Of a stretch of 64,000 bases of DNA, positions 30,866-40,238 are shown piece by piece. The position numbers and the translations under genes are program-made. The notes under the pieces are model-generated. The model searched no databases, had not been told where the DNA came from, and saw only the letters and a list, made by a program, of their open reading frames with translations. Each line of letters starts with the position of its first letter. The stretch's first letter is position 1. The stretch is from positions 111,285 to 175,284 of the forward strand of contig CAMAZF010000002.1 in NCBI GenBank assembly GCA_945862985.1, read 5' to 3'. Source of the DNA: Bordetella parapertussis. GTDB lineage: Bacteria; Pseudomonadota; Gammaproteobacteria; Burkholderiales; Burkholderiaceae_A.

Positions 30866-31357
30866 ATGCGATGCCCCGCCTGTGGGTCACCCGACACCCA
30901 GGTCACCGACACCCGGCTCTCCGAGGACGGCAACCAGATCCGCCGTCGCCGTCGCTGTGCGGCTTGCGATCGACGATTTAAGACCATCGAGCAGATGGAG
31001 CTGAGCTTTCCGATGGTCGTGAAGAAGGACGGCTCTCGACGAGAGTACGACAACGCCAAGCTGCGTTCGAGCATGACACTTGCGCTTCGCAAGCGTCCAG
31101 TCTCTGCTGATGTGCTCGAGCAGGCGGTCCGACAGATTGAGGAGCGTCTGTCGGCCTCTGGCGAACGAGAGGTCAGCAGTCAGTTCATTGGTGAACTGGT
31201 GATGGCTGAGCTCAAGCGCCTAGATAAGGTGGCCTATGTGCGCTTCGCCTCGGTCTATCGAAGCTTTGAAGACCTCTCAGCCTTTCAAGAGATTCTGGCT
31301 GAGGTTGGCCCCAAACGCGCGCGTAAGCCTGTGGGTCCCGTCAGAGGTCGTGGCTGA
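30866..31357 (+). CDS. nrdR: NrdR, ribonucleotide reductase repressor
   Basis: Zinc-ribbon and ATP-cone repressor that senses ATP/dATP and shuts down nrd operons by binding NrdR boxes. The 163 residues have the zinc ribbon C3-x2-C6 with C31-x2-C34 ([12 protein letters not shown] and CAACDRRF) and an ATP-cone from about residue 46 ([14 protein letters not shown]). Its stop shares one base with ribD, so it appears to lead the riboflavin operon, a common bacterial arrangement. No NrdR box pair is evident in the short gaps here. Confidence 0.96.
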   Translation: MRCPACGSPDTQVTDTRLSEDGNQIRRRRRCAACDRRFKTIEQMELSFPMVVKKDGSRREYDNAKLRSSMTLALRKRPVSADVLEQAVRQIEERLSASGEREVSSQFIGELVMAELKRLDKVAYVRFASVYRSFEDLSAFQEILAEVGPKRARKPVGPVRGRG

Positions 31358-32487
31358 TGTGGTCCGCCCTTGATCAGAGCTGGATGAAGGAGGCCCTCAA
31401 GCGAGCGGCAGAAGGTCTCTACACCACCACACCCAACCCTCGTGTGGGGTGCGTGCTGGTGCAGGGGGAGACGCTGGTTGGAGCGGGGTTTCATCGGAGG
31501 GCAGGGGAGCCGCACGCGGAAGTCCATGCCCTTGCTGAGGCTGGTTCGAGGGCGCGCGGGGCGACTGCGTATGTGACCTTGGAGCCGTGTTGCCATCACG
31601 GCAGGACCGGACCCTGCACGGAGGCACTCATCGAGGCGGGTGTCAAGACAGTCATTGTTGCCTCCGAGGACCCGAACCCCAAGGTCGCGGGACAGGGACT
31701 CGCCCGATTACGTGCTGCAGGCATTGACGTTCGGTGCGGGCTTTTCGCGGCAGAAGCCGAGCATCTGAATCGAGGGTTTTTTCAGCGCATGCGCACTGGG
31801 CGTCCGTGGGTCACCGCAAAAATGGCGCTCTCGGCTGACGGGCGGGTTGCCCTCAAGAATGGCGAGAGCCAGTGGATCAGCGACGAGGCCTGCCGGGCCG
31901 ACGGCCATCATTTTCGCGCCCAATCCTGTGCGGTGTTGACTGGACTTGGCACCTTCGAGCGAGACCAACCCTTGCTCACGGTCCGCGCGGTGCAGACCAG
32001 CCGGCCGCCCAGCCGTCTCTTGCTGGATCCCTGGCTTCGCGCCAACCCAGATGCCCCATTTTTCCAGCATGAAGGGGCCTGTGTGGCCTATTGGGATGGC
32101 TTGCCTGATCTCGCAAAGGCCTCGATGGATCGTCTGATTGCGCGCGGGGCCCGGCTTTTCCCCGTCTCCGGGGATTCGGCGACTCCAGATGGTCGTCGCC
32201 TCAGCCTGACTCACCTTCTGGGAGTGCTTGCCGAAGCGGGCATGAATGAGCTTTTGCTTGAATCAGGCCCTGGTCTGGCCTCCGAGTTTGAGCGACGGGG
32301 CCTCATCGATGAGTGGCTCATCTATTGGGCGCCCGTGTTTCTGGGGTCTGGTCTGGGCCCTTTGTCTCACCTGGAGGGTGCATGGACCCGACCAGCGGAG
32401 GCGCCTCGCTGGTCCATCTTTGAGTCCGCCTCAGTCGGCCAGGGCCTTCGAATCCGTTTGAGACGCCCACGGACCGATACACTCTAG
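31357..32487 (+). CDS. ribD: RibD, bifunctional riboflavin deaminase/reductase
   Basis: Carries out deamination and side-chain reduction of the pyrimidine intermediate in riboflavin synthesis. The deaminase half has the zinc site HAEVHAL (His53, Glu55) with Cys78 and Cys87 in EPCCHHGRTGPC; the reductase half (about 150-376) starts at PWVTAKMALSADGRV. The 376-residue length is normal. It overlaps nrdR by one base and is followed 2 bp later by riboflavin synthase. Confidence 0.96.
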   Translation: MWSALDQSWMKEALKRAAEGLYTTTPNPRVGCVLVQGETLVGAGFHRRAGEPHAEVHALAEAGSRARGATAYVTLEPCCHHGRTGPCTEALIEAGVKTVIVASEDPNPKVAGQGLARLRAAGIDVRCGLFAAEAEHLNRGFFQRMRTGRPWVTAKMALSADGRVALKNGESQWISDEACRADGHHFRAQSCAVLTGLGTFERDQPLLTVRAVQTSRPPSRLLLDPWLRANPDAPFFQHEGACVAYWDGLPDLAKASMDRLIARGARLFPVSGDSATPDGRRLSLTHLLGVLAEAGMNELLLESGPGLASEFERRGLIDEWLIYWAPVFLGSGLGPLSHLEGAWTRPAEAPRWSIFESASVGQGLRIRLRRPRTDTL

Positions 32488-32489
32488 GC

Positions 32490-33170
32490 ATGTTTACCGG
32501 AATCATTCAGGGCATAGGCCAAATCGAGGCGGTCATGCCGCAATCTTCAGTGAAGGGTGCTGAGAGTTCAGGCTGGGGCGATGGACAGGGCCTTCGCCTG
32601 TTGGTGAACTGGGGCTCACTCGATGGCAGCGACGTGTCTGAGGGCGACTCCGTGGCGCTCAATGGTGCCTGCATGACGGTGCTGCGGCCGGACGAGCAGG
32701 GCTTTGCCGTCGACATCTCTCGAGAGAGTCTGGAGAAGACGGTCTCGCTGGACCAGCCTGGGCCTGTCAATCTGGAGAAGGCCTTGCGGCTTCAGGATCG
32801 GCTCGGCGGGCATATGGTCAGTGGCCACATCGATGGCAAGGCCGAGGTTCTCGATCTTCAATCCCGCGGTGAGTCGATTCTCATGAAGCTTCTGGTTCCC
32901 GTCGAGTTTGCCCCCTACCTCACACCGAAGGGTTCGGTTGCGATTCATGGGGTGAGCCTGACGGTGAATCAGCTCGAGGACTTGCCGGGGGAGCGGGGCT
33001 CGATCATCACGATGAACCTCATTCCACACACCTGGGCTGTGACCACGCTCAATGATCTCCAGGTGGGCAGTCTGGTGAATTTCGAAGCCGATCAACTCGC
33101 CAAGCAGGTGGCCCGTATGGTGTCTGCACTCTCAAAACGCCCCTCTGCGCTTCAAGGAGACTCAGCATGA
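32490..33170 (+). CDS. ribE: Riboflavin synthase, alpha chain
   Basis: Dismutates two molecules of 6,7-dimethyl-8-ribityllumazine to riboflavin. The N-terminus MFTGIIQGIG is the family start, and there are two lumazine-binding repeats (about 1-105 and 106-205), the second marked by HMVSGHIDG and VSLTVNQ. At 226 residues it is slightly longer than usual because of an insertion around residues 14-30. It overlaps the next gene by 4 bp. Confidence 0.95.
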   Translation: MFTGIIQGIGQIEAVMPQSSVKGAESSGWGDGQGLRLLVNWGSLDGSDVSEGDSVALNGACMTVLRPDEQGFAVDISRESLEKTVSLDQPGPVNLEKALRLQDRLGGHMVSGHIDGKAEVLDLQSRGESILMKLLVPVEFAPYLTPKGSVAIHGVSLTVNQLEDLPGERGSIITMNLIPHTWAVTTLNDLQVGSLVNFEADQLAKQVARMVSALSKRPSALQGDSA

Positions 33171-34267
33171 ATGGACCCGAGCGCACGCTCAGCCCGACAG
33201 AAGACCTGATTCAGGCCATTCGGAGAGGCGAGATGGTGGTGCTGGTCGACGATGAAGATCGTGAGAACGAGGGGGATCTGGTCATGGCTGCAGATGCGGT
33301 CACGCCAGAGGCCATCAACTTCATGGCGCGATTTGGCCGAGGGCTCATCTGTCTGACGCTCACGCCGGCGAGGTGCGCGCAGCTCCAACTGCCCCTCATG
33401 GTGAATCAGAATCGCACCCCTCACGGCACCGCCTTCACGGTGTCCATTGAGGCAGCTCAGGGGGTGACCACTGGTATTTCTGCCGCTGATCGGGCCACCA
33501 CCATCGCGGCGGCAGTCGCGCCACAGGCGAAGCCCGAGGACCTGGTCCAGCCGGGCCATGTCTTCCCGCTCATGGCTCAGCCGGGAGGTGTGCTTGCGAG
33601 AGCCGGCCACACCGAGGCGGGCTGTGATCTGGCGGATCTGGCCGGCCGAGCGCCTGCCGCGGTGATCTGCGAGATTCTGAAGGACGACGGCAGCATGGCG
33701 CGGCTCCCCGACCTACTCGTCTTTGCCCGGGAGCATGGGCTTCTCGTGGGCAGCATCGCAGACCTCATTCACTACCGGACTGCCCATGAGAGCCTCGTGG
33801 AGCAGATCTCGACGGCACTCCCGGCCCCTGAGGGCTGGAGGCTCATGGCCTATCGGGACAAGGCCGTTGGGCAGCCGCACCTCGCACTGGTGATGGGCGA
33901 CATTCAAGCGACCGAAGAGACGCTCGTCCGAGTGCATGAGCCGCTCACACCCCTAGATTTGCTTGGGAGCGACCAATCGCTGCACAGCTGGTCCATTGCG
34001 CGTGCCATGTCCACCATTCAAGCGCGTGGGCGAGGCGTGATCGTGCTGCTCAATGTCGCACCTCCTGCCCAGACCATCTTCGATCAGATTGCCGGCGTGG
34101 TGGTTTCTTCTGCCGGTGCCTCAAGCCTCGCGCTTCGAAACTATGGCCTAGGCGCTGCCATTCTGAAGGACTTGGGCGTCGGAAAAATGCGCCTGCTTGC
34201 TCGGCCTCGAAAGATGCCCAGCATGGCAGGATTTGGCCTTGAGGTGTGTGGCTATGGAACGGAATGA
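33167..34267 (+). CDS. DHBP synthase with degenerate GTP cyclohydrolase II domain (RibBX type)
   Basis: Residues 1 to about 205 are 3,4-dihydroxy-2-butanone 4-phosphate synthase ([17 protein letters not shown] at 28 onward; [13 protein letters not shown]), which makes the four-carbon precursor of riboflavin. The C-terminal 160 residues align in position with GTP cyclohydrolase II but lack the zinc motif: where C-L-T-G-D...C-D-C is expected the sequence is [20 protein letters not shown], and only one Cys, near the end, is present in the domain. This matches the RibBX variants described in Proteobacteria (a RibBA whose cyclohydrolase half is inactive). A separate RibA should therefore exist elsewhere in the genome. 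Confidence 0.92.
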   Translation: MNGPERTLSPTEDLIQAIRRGEMVVLVDDEDRENEGDLVMAADAVTPEAINFMARFGRGLICLTLTPARCAQLQLPLMVNQNRTPHGTAFTVSIEAAQGVTTGISAADRATTIAAAVAPQAKPEDLVQPGHVFPLMAQPGGVLARAGHTEAGCDLADLAGRAPAAVICEILKDDGSMARLPDLLVFAREHGLLVGSIADLIHYRTAHESLVEQISTALPAPEGWRLMAYRDKAVGQPHLALVMGDIQATEETLVRVHEPLTPLDLLGSDQSLHSWSIARAMSTIQARGRGVIVLLNVAPPAQTIFDQIAGVVVSSAGASSLALRNYGLGAAILKDLGVGKMRLLARPRKMPSMAGFGLEVCGYGTE

Positions 34268-34277
34268 GGAGCATGAG

Positions 34278-34769
34278 ATGGATGTCAATCGCGTAGAACC
34301 TGACTGGTCGGGGGATGGCCTTCGGGTCGCAGTGGTGGTGGCGCGCTTCAATGAAGAAGTGACTTCCATGCTGGAGTCGGCCTGTCTGCAGACGCTCACA
34401 GAGCAAGGCGTTCTGCCACAAGACATCACGGTCTTCTCGGTCCCTGGCGCGCTCGAGATTCCCCTGGTCCTGGCCCAGGCCGCTGATACGGGTCGGTTTG
34501 ATGCGCTCATTGCACTGGGTGCCGTGATCCGTGGCGAGACCTATCATTTTGAGGTGGTCTCCAACGAGGCCTGCGCCGGAGTCTCACGCGTCAGCCTGGA
34601 TCATCGCGTGCCGGTGGCCAATGGCATCCTCACGACCGAGGATGATGACCAGGCGTTCGCCCGTGCGGAGGATAAGGGGCGTGACTGCGCGATGGCAGCC
34701 ATCGAGATGGCCAATCTCATCTTTGTCATCGATGAGCACATGGTGGAGGACGACGCGCGTGACGACTAA
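34278..34769 (+). CDS. ribH: Lumazine synthase (RibH)
   Basis: Condenses the pyrimidine intermediate with dihydroxybutanone phosphate to form the lumazine, in an icosahedral or pentameric shell. The 163 residues contain VVVARFNEEV, PGALEIPL and the catalytic histidine in GETYHFEVVSNEA. The ATG at 34278 is chosen because GAGG lies about 10 bp upstream; an in-frame ATG at 34254 overlaps ribB. The C-terminus is acidic (EDDARDD). The nusB start overlaps the end by 11 bp. Confidence 0.94.
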   Translation: MDVNRVEPDWSGDGLRVAVVVARFNEEVTSMLESACLQTLTEQGVLPQDITVFSVPGALEIPLVLAQAADTGRFDALIALGAVIRGETYHFEVVSNEACAGVSRVSLDHRVPVANGILTTEDDDQAFARAEDKGRDCAMAAIEMANLIFVIDEHMVEDDARDD

Positions 34770-35211
34770 TGCGCCCGATGCGCGCGCACGCAGCGCCCGT
34801 CGCCTCTCCCGCCTCATCACCGTTCAAGGCCTTTATCAGTGGCTGATTGCACACGAGGAGCCTGGGGCCATCGAGGCATTCGCACGAGAGTCTGATGATT
34901 TTGCACAGGCCGATGAGGCCTACTTCAAGGACTGTTTCTACGGAGCGGTTCGACAGGCCGAAGTCTTGCAGGCTGATATTTTTCCGGCTCTGGATCGACC
35001 TTTGGCGCAGGTCTCCCCAGTCGAGCAGGCCATTTTGCTGCTCGGCGCCTACGAGCTCAAGAGCCACCCCGAGGTTCCGTTTCGTGTGGTGATCAACGAG
35101 GGCGTCGAGCTGGCCAAGTCCTTGGGGGGTAATGAGGGGCACCGGTACATCAATGGCGTGCTGGATCGGCTGGCAGGACAGCTTCGACCCCATGAGGCCA
35201 GTCCCCGCTAG
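34759..35211 (+). CDS. nusB: NusB, transcription antitermination factor
   Basis: With NusE (S10) binds boxA RNA in rRNA operons to prevent premature termination. The start is a GTG at 34759 that lies inside the end of ribH, preceded by a strong GGAGG ribosome site at 34745-34749; this gives 150 residues beginning in the Arg-rich segment ARARSARRLSRL. The conserved tail region RVVINEGVELAKSLGGNEGHRYINGVLD is complete in sense. ribH-nusB pairing is widely conserved. Confidence 0.94.
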   Translation: MTTNAPDARARSARRLSRLITVQGLYQWLIAHEEPGAIEAFARESDDFAQADEAYFKDCFYGAVRQAEVLQADIFPALDRPLAQVSPVEQAILLLGAYELKSHPEVPFRVVINEGVELAKSLGGNEGHRYINGVLDRLAGQLRPHEASPR

Positions 35212-36277
35212 CCCAGCCCAGGCCATGGGCATGGGCGTCGCTTTGGGCCCCGGCCAAGAGTTCTCTCTCATTGACCTTCATCTGCGCGCAGCGGCGGCCC
35301 AGGCGTCAAGTTCAGCTGTGACGCTGGGCATTGGAGATGACGCGGCGCTGCTGAGCCCAGACCCTTCGCAGCAGATTGCGGTGTCGGTCGACACCATGGT
35401 GGAGGGGCGACATTACTGGCCAGACACGGACCCTCGCCTACTCGGCCGAAAGCTCCTCTGCGTGAATCTGTCTGATCTTGCCGCCATGGGGGCTTCGCCG
35501 CTGGCGTGCACCCTCAGCCTGAGCCTTCGCTCGGATGCGTGTGGCTCCTGGTTGTCTGCATTTTCTCAGGGCCTTGGAGCCGCTACGGCCGAGTTTGGCT
35601 GTCCCTTGGTGGGAGGCGATACCGTTCGACTACCTGAAGGCGCACCGAATGTGCTGACGCTCCAAGTGCTTGGGCAGGTGCCCCCTGGCCTAGCCCTTCA
35701 GAGGGGCGGGCTGCTTCCTGGCGATCTGCTCTGGGTCTCCGGTTTGTTGGGTGATCCAGCGGATGCGGTGGAGGCTCGAGTGGATGCAGTGAAGCTTCAC
35801 CAGCCAAATCCACGGATTGAGCTGGGGATGTTTCTTCGAGGCAAGGCCCACGCGGCCATCGACCTGTCCGATGGACTGGCATCTGAGCTCGCCCATCTCC
35901 ATGCGGCCAGCGAGTCTCGATCTGGTTTGGCGTTGAGCCTGCAGTTGCAACTGGATGCGCTCTCGTCCTGCTTGGGTGATCGTCTGATTGCTCATCTGCG
36001 GGATGGGCACATGAGCCGAATGCAGGCCTGCCGCCGGGCGGCTGAGGGCGGCGACGAGTACGAGCTCGTGTTCGCAGCTCCGGCTGATCATCAGGCGGCA
36101 TTGCTGAACTGGGCAGGCGACCACCAACTCACCCTCACCCAAATCGGGACGGTCCATGCGGCAACCGACTCCAAACCCAGGGGCTTAGACTGGTGGTTTC
36201 AGTCGGTTCGATGTGCGCCCACAGAGTGCCCTCGGTCTGGCTTCGATCACTTCGCTCAGGAGTCGCCTCAGCCATGA
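35192..36277 (+). CDS. thiL: ThiL, thiamine-monophosphate kinase
   Basis: Final phosphorylation giving thiamine diphosphate. Characteristic segments are GIGDDAALLSP, VDTMVEGRHYW, NLSDLAAMGA and AIDLSDGLASELAHL. The start is uncertain: ATGs at 35192, 35225 and 35231 are all in frame; I give 35192 (361 residues), although the ThiL-like sequence only begins near GPGQEFSLID. With 35192 it overlaps nusB by 20 bp. It overlaps pgpA by 4 bp. No TPP riboswitch fits in front of it. Confidence 0.92.
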   Translation: MRPVPASPAQAMGMGVALGPGQEFSLIDLHLRAAAAQASSSAVTLGIGDDAALLSPDPSQQIAVSVDTMVEGRHYWPDTDPRLLGRKLLCVNLSDLAAMGASPLACTLSLSLRSDACGSWLSAFSQGLGAATAEFGCPLVGGDTVRLPEGAPNVLTLQVLGQVPPGLALQRGGLLPGDLLWVSGLLGDPADAVEARVDAVKLHQPNPRIELGMFLRGKAHAAIDLSDGLASELAHLHAASESRSGLALSLQLQLDALSSCLGDRLIAHLRDGHMSRMQACRRAAEGGDEYELVFAAPADHQAALLNWAGDHQLTLTQIGTVHAATDSKPRGLDWWFQSVRCAPTECPRSGFDHFAQESPQP

Positions 36278-36813
36278 ATGCTCGACATCCAGCGGCCTTG
36301 ATGGCAAGGCCACGCCTAGCGTACTGGGTGGCCTTTGCTGGGGGTTCGGGCCTTTCGCCCTGGGCTCCCGGTACGGTGGGCACGCTCTGGGGCTGGCTCA
36401 GCTTCATCGCTCTCGATGGGCTATTGGGCCCGAGTGTCTGGTGGATGCTGCTCCCCCTCGGCTTGGTGGTCGGAATCTGGGCTTGTCGCGTGACATCGCA
36501 AGACTTGGGAGTGGACGATCACGGGGCCATTGTCTGGGACGAGGTGCTCGCCATTTGGCTGGTCCTCTTTCTGTTGCCCAGGGCTGATGAGCCCTGGGGC
36601 ACCCTGGCCGGACAGGGCCTCGTGGGATGGCCGCTCGAGTGTCTGGCTGTGGTGATCTTTCGCCTCTTCGATATTCTCAAACCCCCCCCGATTGGCTGGA
36701 TGGATCGCAGGCTCAGTGGAGGCTGGGGGATCATGGCCGACGATCTCATGGCAGCAGCGTTCACCCTCGTGGTGCTCTCGGTGCTGTTACGCATACTGGG
36801 AGCGAGCGGGTGA
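36274..36813 (+). CDS. pgpA: PgpA, phosphatidylglycerophosphatase A
   Basis: Inner-membrane phosphatase that removes phosphate from phosphatidylglycerophosphate. The 179 residues carry GSGLSPWAPGTVGTLWG near the N-terminus, the acidic motif DDHGAIVWDEVLAIW, and FRLFDILKPPPIGWMDRR, all typical of PgpA. Ribosome site AGGAG at about 36259. The ATG overlaps the thiL stop (ATGA), and the end overlaps pncC similarly. thiL-pgpA pairing is conserved in Proteobacteria. Confidence 0.95.
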   Translation: MNARHPAALMARPRLAYWVAFAGGSGLSPWAPGTVGTLWGWLSFIALDGLLGPSVWWMLLPLGLVVGIWACRVTSQDLGVDDHGAIVWDEVLAIWLVLFLLPRADEPWGTLAGQGLVGWPLECLAVVIFRLFDILKPPPIGWMDRRLSGGWGIMADDLMAAAFTLVVLSVLLRILGASG

Positions 36814-37349
36814 CGAGGGCGGAGTGTCTGATCGGTCTCACAGTGGCATTTTTTGCGCAGCGAGCGGGTCTTCGACTGCTCACAGCCGAGTCTTGTACCG
36901 GAGGATTGGCAGCCTCTTGGGTCACCCAACGTGCGGGGTCCAGCGCCTGGTTCGAGGGTGGAGTGGTGAGCTATAGCAATGACCTCAAGCGCTTGGTGCT
37001 TGGCGTCTCGCGTGCGGACTTAGACGGCTTCGGCGCGGTGAGTGAACCGGTGGCGCGCGCCATGGCAGAGGGCGCCGTAGCGCGTCTGGGTCAGCCCGGT
37101 GCGGCCTACGCGGCCTGTGCCATCACTGGAGTGGCTGGCCCTAGTGGCGGCTGTCCGGAGAAACCTGTGGGAACGGTCTGGTTCGCCTGGGCGTTTCCCC
37201 ATCAGCCCACCAGGGCGCAGCGACGGATTTTTCGAGGGGACCGGCAGGCCATTCAGCAGCAGGCGGCTTGGTTTGCACTCTCTGAGTGGTGTGCAGGAGT
37301 CACGGCTCCCTCCGATCAGATGAAGCCGACTGAGGGTGGTCCTCACTAG
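36810..37349 (+). CDS. pncC: PncC, nicotinamide-nucleotide amidase (CinA C-terminal domain)
   Basis: Hydrolyses NMN to nicotinate mononucleotide in the pyridine nucleotide cycle, chiefly the NMN released by NAD-dependent DNA ligase. It is the stand-alone CinA C-terminal domain (179 residues) with TAESCTGGLAASWVT, FEGGVVSYSNDLK and ITGVAGPSGG. The GTG start at 36810 overlaps the pgpA stop and has GGGAGC upstream. Next to recA, as cinA-recA is in many bacteria, but separated by a 70 bp promoter region. Confidence 0.93.
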   Translation: MTRAECLIGLTVAFFAQRAGLRLLTAESCTGGLAASWVTQRAGSSAWFEGGVVSYSNDLKRLVLGVSRADLDGFGAVSEPVARAMAEGAVARLGQPGAAYAACAITGVAGPSGGCPEKPVGTVWFAWAFPHQPTRAQRRIFRGDRQAIQQQAAWFALSEWCAGVTAPSDQMKPTEGGPH

Positions 37350-37363
37350 GCTCCACATTCAGC

Positions 37364-37392
37364 TTGAAGCCTGGTTATATATACAGTATTCT
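37364..37392 (+). promoter_or_regulatory. recA promoter with LexA (SOS) operator
   Basis: A sigma70-type promoter: -35 TTGAAG at 37364-37369, a 17 bp spacer, -10 TATTCT at 37387-37392. The spacer is filled by CTGGTTATATATACAG (37371-37386), which fits the proteobacterial LexA box CTG-N10-CAG. LexA bound there would block RNA polymerase directly. It lies 28 bp before the recA ATG. Confidence 0.85.
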
Positions 37393-37419
37393 TTTCCGAA
37401 TCCCCACTAAGGACCTCAC

Positions 37420-38475
37420 ATGGACGACAAGACCAAAACCGAAAAAGCCAAAGCCCTTGCGGCAGCCATTGCCCAAATTGAGAAGCAGTTTGGCAAGGGC
37501 TCCATCATGCGCATGGGCGAGAACGAACAAGCCCCCGACATCCAAACCGTTTCTACCGGCTCCCTCGGGCTCGACATTGCTCTGGGTGCGGGTGGGCTTC
37601 CTCGTGGGCGCGTGGTCGAGATTTATGGCCCAGAGTCCTCTGGAAAGACCACCCTGACCCTTCAGGTGATTGCCGAAATGCAGAAGCTCGGTGGCACCTG
37701 TGCCTTTGTGGATGCCGAGCACGCGCTTGACACCCAGTACGCCCAGAAGCTCGGGGTCCAACTCTCCGATCTGCTCATTTCCCAGCCCGACACGGGCGAG
37801 CAGGCCCTTGAAATCGTGGACGCCCTGGTTCGCTCCGGCTCGGTCGATCTGATCGTCGTCGACTCGGTGGCCGCCCTCACGCCCAAGGCAGAAATCGAGG
37901 GCGACATGGGTGACTCCCTCCCGGGTCTACAGGCGCGTCTCATGTCTCAGGCCCTGCGTAAGCTCACCGGAACCATCAGCCGAACCAATACCCTTGTCAT
38001 CTTCATCAACCAGATCCGCATGAAGATTGGCGTCATGTTCGGAAGCCCCGAGACCACCACGGGTGGCAATGCATTGAAGTTCTATGCCTCTGTTCGTCTA
38101 GACATTCGCCGTGTGGGTTCTCTCAAGAAGGGCGAGGAGGTGATTGGCTCTGAGACCAAGGTCAAGGTGGTCAAGAACAAGGTGGCGCCTCCGTTTAAGG
38201 CGGCCGGCTTCGATATCCTCTACGGTGAGGGCATCTCCCGTGAGGGCGAGATCCTCGATCTTGGGTCCGAGAAGAACATCGTGGAGAAGTCGGGCTCCTG
38301 GTATAGCTACAACGGGGATCGCATCGGCCAGGGGCGTGACAACGCCAGAGAATTCCTGCGTCAGAATCCCGTGATGGCCTTTGAGATCGAAAACAAGATT
38401 CGTGAGGCCTACGGTGTGGCCGTTCGTGAGCCCGGCGTCGCTGCTCCTGCGGCCAGTGAGCCTGCCGAGTCCTAA
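37420..38475 (+). CDS. recA: RecA recombinase
   Basis: DNA strand-exchange ATPase and co-protease for LexA. The 351 residues have Walker [11 protein letters not shown] (about 69-78), the DNA-binding loops around [19 protein letters not shown] and [21 protein letters not shown], and a typical short variable tail ending in Ala/Pro/Glu. It has its own SOS-regulated promoter and is followed 20 bp later by recX, its modulator. Confidence 0.98.
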   Translation: MDDKTKTEKAKALAAAIAQIEKQFGKGSIMRMGENEQAPDIQTVSTGSLGLDIALGAGGLPRGRVVEIYGPESSGKTTLTLQVIAEMQKLGGTCAFVDAEHALDTQYAQKLGVQLSDLLISQPDTGEQALEIVDALVRSGSVDLIVVDSVAALTPKAEIEGDMGDSLPGLQARLMSQALRKLTGTISRTNTLVIFINQIRMKIGVMFGSPETTTGGNALKFYASVRLDIRRVGSLKKGEEVIGSETKVKVVKNKVAPPFKAAGFDILYGEGISREGEILDLGSEKNIVEKSGSWYSYNGDRIGQGRDNAREFLRQNPVMAFEIENKIREAYGVAVREPGVAAPAASEPAES

Positions 38476-38495
38476 ATCCCTCGCCTGAATGCCGT

Positions 38496-38966
38496 ATGGC
38501 CCGTGCCGCGCCCTCCCTGCTTTCGCGCGGCGTGGCCTTTTTGGCCCGGCGAGAGCATTCTCGGCTCGAGCTCTCCCGCAAACTGGCGCCTCACGCCGAA
38601 TCGTCAGAGCAGCTCGAGGCTGCATTGAATCAGCTCATGGAGCTCGGTCTGCTGTCCGAGTCACGTTTTGCAGAAGCCCTGGTCCGCGTTCGCGGGCAGG
38701 GCTATGGCGTGGCCCGGATTCGAGCAGAGCTCAGTCAGAAAGGGGTGAGCGATGCGCTCGCCCAACCTGCCCTGGAAGACGCTCGCCAGTCTGAGGCAAG
38801 CCGGCATTTCGTCGTCTGGGACAAGCGATTCGGCCAGCCCCCCGCCACCCTGGCGGAGAAGGCCAAGCAGCAACGGTTTATGGCTGCTCGAGGCTTCTCG
38901 CCCGATCTCTATCGCGCGCTCGAGCGCCGTGATTTTCAGCCTCCGGAAACCGAATTTCCGTCTTGA
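38496..38966 (+). CDS. recX: RecX, RecA regulator
   Basis: Caps and limits RecA filaments. The 156 residues are helical, with [15 protein letters not shown] at the start of the first three-helix repeat and [16 protein letters not shown] then [14 protein letters not shown] in the next, as in RecX proteins. It lies 20 bp after recA and presumably shares its SOS control. Confidence 0.9.
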   Translation: MARAAPSLLSRGVAFLARREHSRLELSRKLAPHAESSEQLEAALNQLMELGLLSESRFAEALVRVRGQGYGVARIRAELSQKGVSDALAQPALEDARQSEASRHFVVWDKRFGQPPATLAEKAKQQRFMAARGFSPDLYRALERRDFQPPETEFPS

Positions 38967-38999
38967 GCTGCGTGCTACCATCGATGAATTAAGGCCGAC

Positions 39000-39027
39000 G
39001 GCGACCCCGCGGGGCGATCAAGTCGCC
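39000..39027 (+). promoter_or_regulatory. Inverted repeat in the leader of sucCD
   Basis: The 94 bp between recX and sucC is the largest gap in the host part. It contains GGCGAC (39000-39005) paired with GTCGCC (39022-39027), enclosing a GC-only inner stem. There is no U-run, so it is not a standard terminator; it may be a structured mRNA leader or an operator for the sucCD promoter. Upstream, TTGAGC at 38963 is a possible -35, but I see no good -10. Confidence 0.3.
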
Positions 39028-39060
39028 TTCACGCATTTCTATCTCAGGGAGCGCAGTGTC

Positions 39061-40224
39061 ATGAAAATCCATGAATATCAGGGCAAGGAGATTCTCCGTC
39101 GCTACGGTGTCGCAGTGCCGCGCGGTGTGCCTTGTTTCTCAGTAGAAGAGGCGGTGAAGGCCGCTGAGTCCCTCGGCGGCCCCGTGTGGGTGGTGAAGGC
39201 TCAGATCCACGCCGGTGGCCGGGGCAAGGGTGGCGGCGTTAAGCTGGCCCGCTCCATGGACGAAGTGCGCAGTCACGCCCAAGCCATCCTGGGCATGCAG
39301 CTCATCACCCACCAGACAGGCCCGCAAGGTCAGCCGGTGCGTCGGCTGCTCATCGAGGAGGGTGCAGATATTCAGAAGGAGCTCTACGTGGCTGTGGTCA
39401 CCGATCGAGTGACTCAAAAAGTCTGCGTCATGGCTTCCTCCGAGGGGGGCATGGACATCGAAGAGGTGGCCCACAGCCACCCTGAAAAGATCCACAAGGT
39501 GTTTGTAGATCCCGCCCAAGGGCTCTCTGACGCAGATGCAGATCAGCTCTCCACCGCCATTGGCGTGCCAGCAGCCTCGCTCCCTCAGGCCCGCTCGGTC
39601 CTCCAAGGCCTCTACAAGGCTTTCTGGGAGACCGATGCCTCCCTGGCGGAGATCAACCCACTGATCCTCACTGGCGATGGGCGCGTGGTGGCGCTGGATG
39701 CGAAGTGGAATTTCGATTCCAACGCGCTTTACCGCCATGAAGACATTGTGGCCATGCGCGATCTCGACGAAGAGGATCCCGCCGAAATTGAGGCCTCGAA
39801 GTTTGATCTGGCTTACATTCAGCTCGATGGAAACATTGGCTGCCTGGTGAATGGCGCGGGCTTGGCCATGGCCACGATGGACACCATCAAGCTCTTCGGC
39901 GGTGAGCCGGCGAACTTCCTCGATGTCGGCGGCGGAGCCACCACCGAGAAAGTGACTGAAGCCTTCAAGATCATGCTCTCCAATCCAAAGGTCAAGGCCA
40001 TTCTCGTCAATATCTTCGGCGGAATCATGCGATGCGATGTGATCGCCGAGGGAGTCGTTGCAGCCTCTCGCGCCGTTGGCCTGAATGTCCCGTTGGTGGT
40101 TCGTATGAAAGGCACCAACGAGGACCTCGGCAAGAAAATTCTTGCCGAGTCGGGTCTCCCCATCATCGCTGCCGACACCATGGCTCAGGCTGCTGAGCGT
40201 GTCGTTGCGGCCGTTAAGGCTTAA
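39061..40224 (+). CDS. sucC: Succinyl-CoA synthetase, beta subunit
   Basis: ADP/GDP-binding ATP-grasp subunit of the TCA-cycle enzyme that makes ATP from succinyl-CoA. The 387 residues begin [17 protein letters not shown], contain [17 protein letters not shown] (nucleotide site) and [13 protein letters not shown] and end with the CoA-ligase domain. The ATG at 39061 is the canonical start; the frame is open upstream into recX but without homology. sucD follows after 14 bp. Confidence 0.97.
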   Translation: MKIHEYQGKEILRRYGVAVPRGVPCFSVEEAVKAAESLGGPVWVVKAQIHAGGRGKGGGVKLARSMDEVRSHAQAILGMQLITHQTGPQGQPVRRLLIEEGADIQKELYVAVVTDRVTQKVCVMASSEGGMDIEEVAHSHPEKIHKVFVDPAQGLSDADADQLSTAIGVPAASLPQARSVLQGLYKAFWETDASLAEINPLILTGDGRVVALDAKWNFDSNALYRHEDIVAMRDLDEEDPAEIEASKFDLAYIQLDGNIGCLVNGAGLAMATMDTIKLFGGEPANFLDVGGGATTEKVTEAFKIMLSNPKVKAILVNIFGGIMRCDVIAEGVVAASRAVGLNVPLVVRMKGTNEDLGKKILAESGLPIIAADTMAQAAERVVAAVKA

Positions 40225-40238
40225 GGAAGGGCCACGCC

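Noticed and set aside
30845..33166. FMN riboswitch controlling the riboflavin genes
   Set aside because: The gaps before nrdR, ribD, ribE and ribB are 21 bp or less; there is no room for the aptamer.
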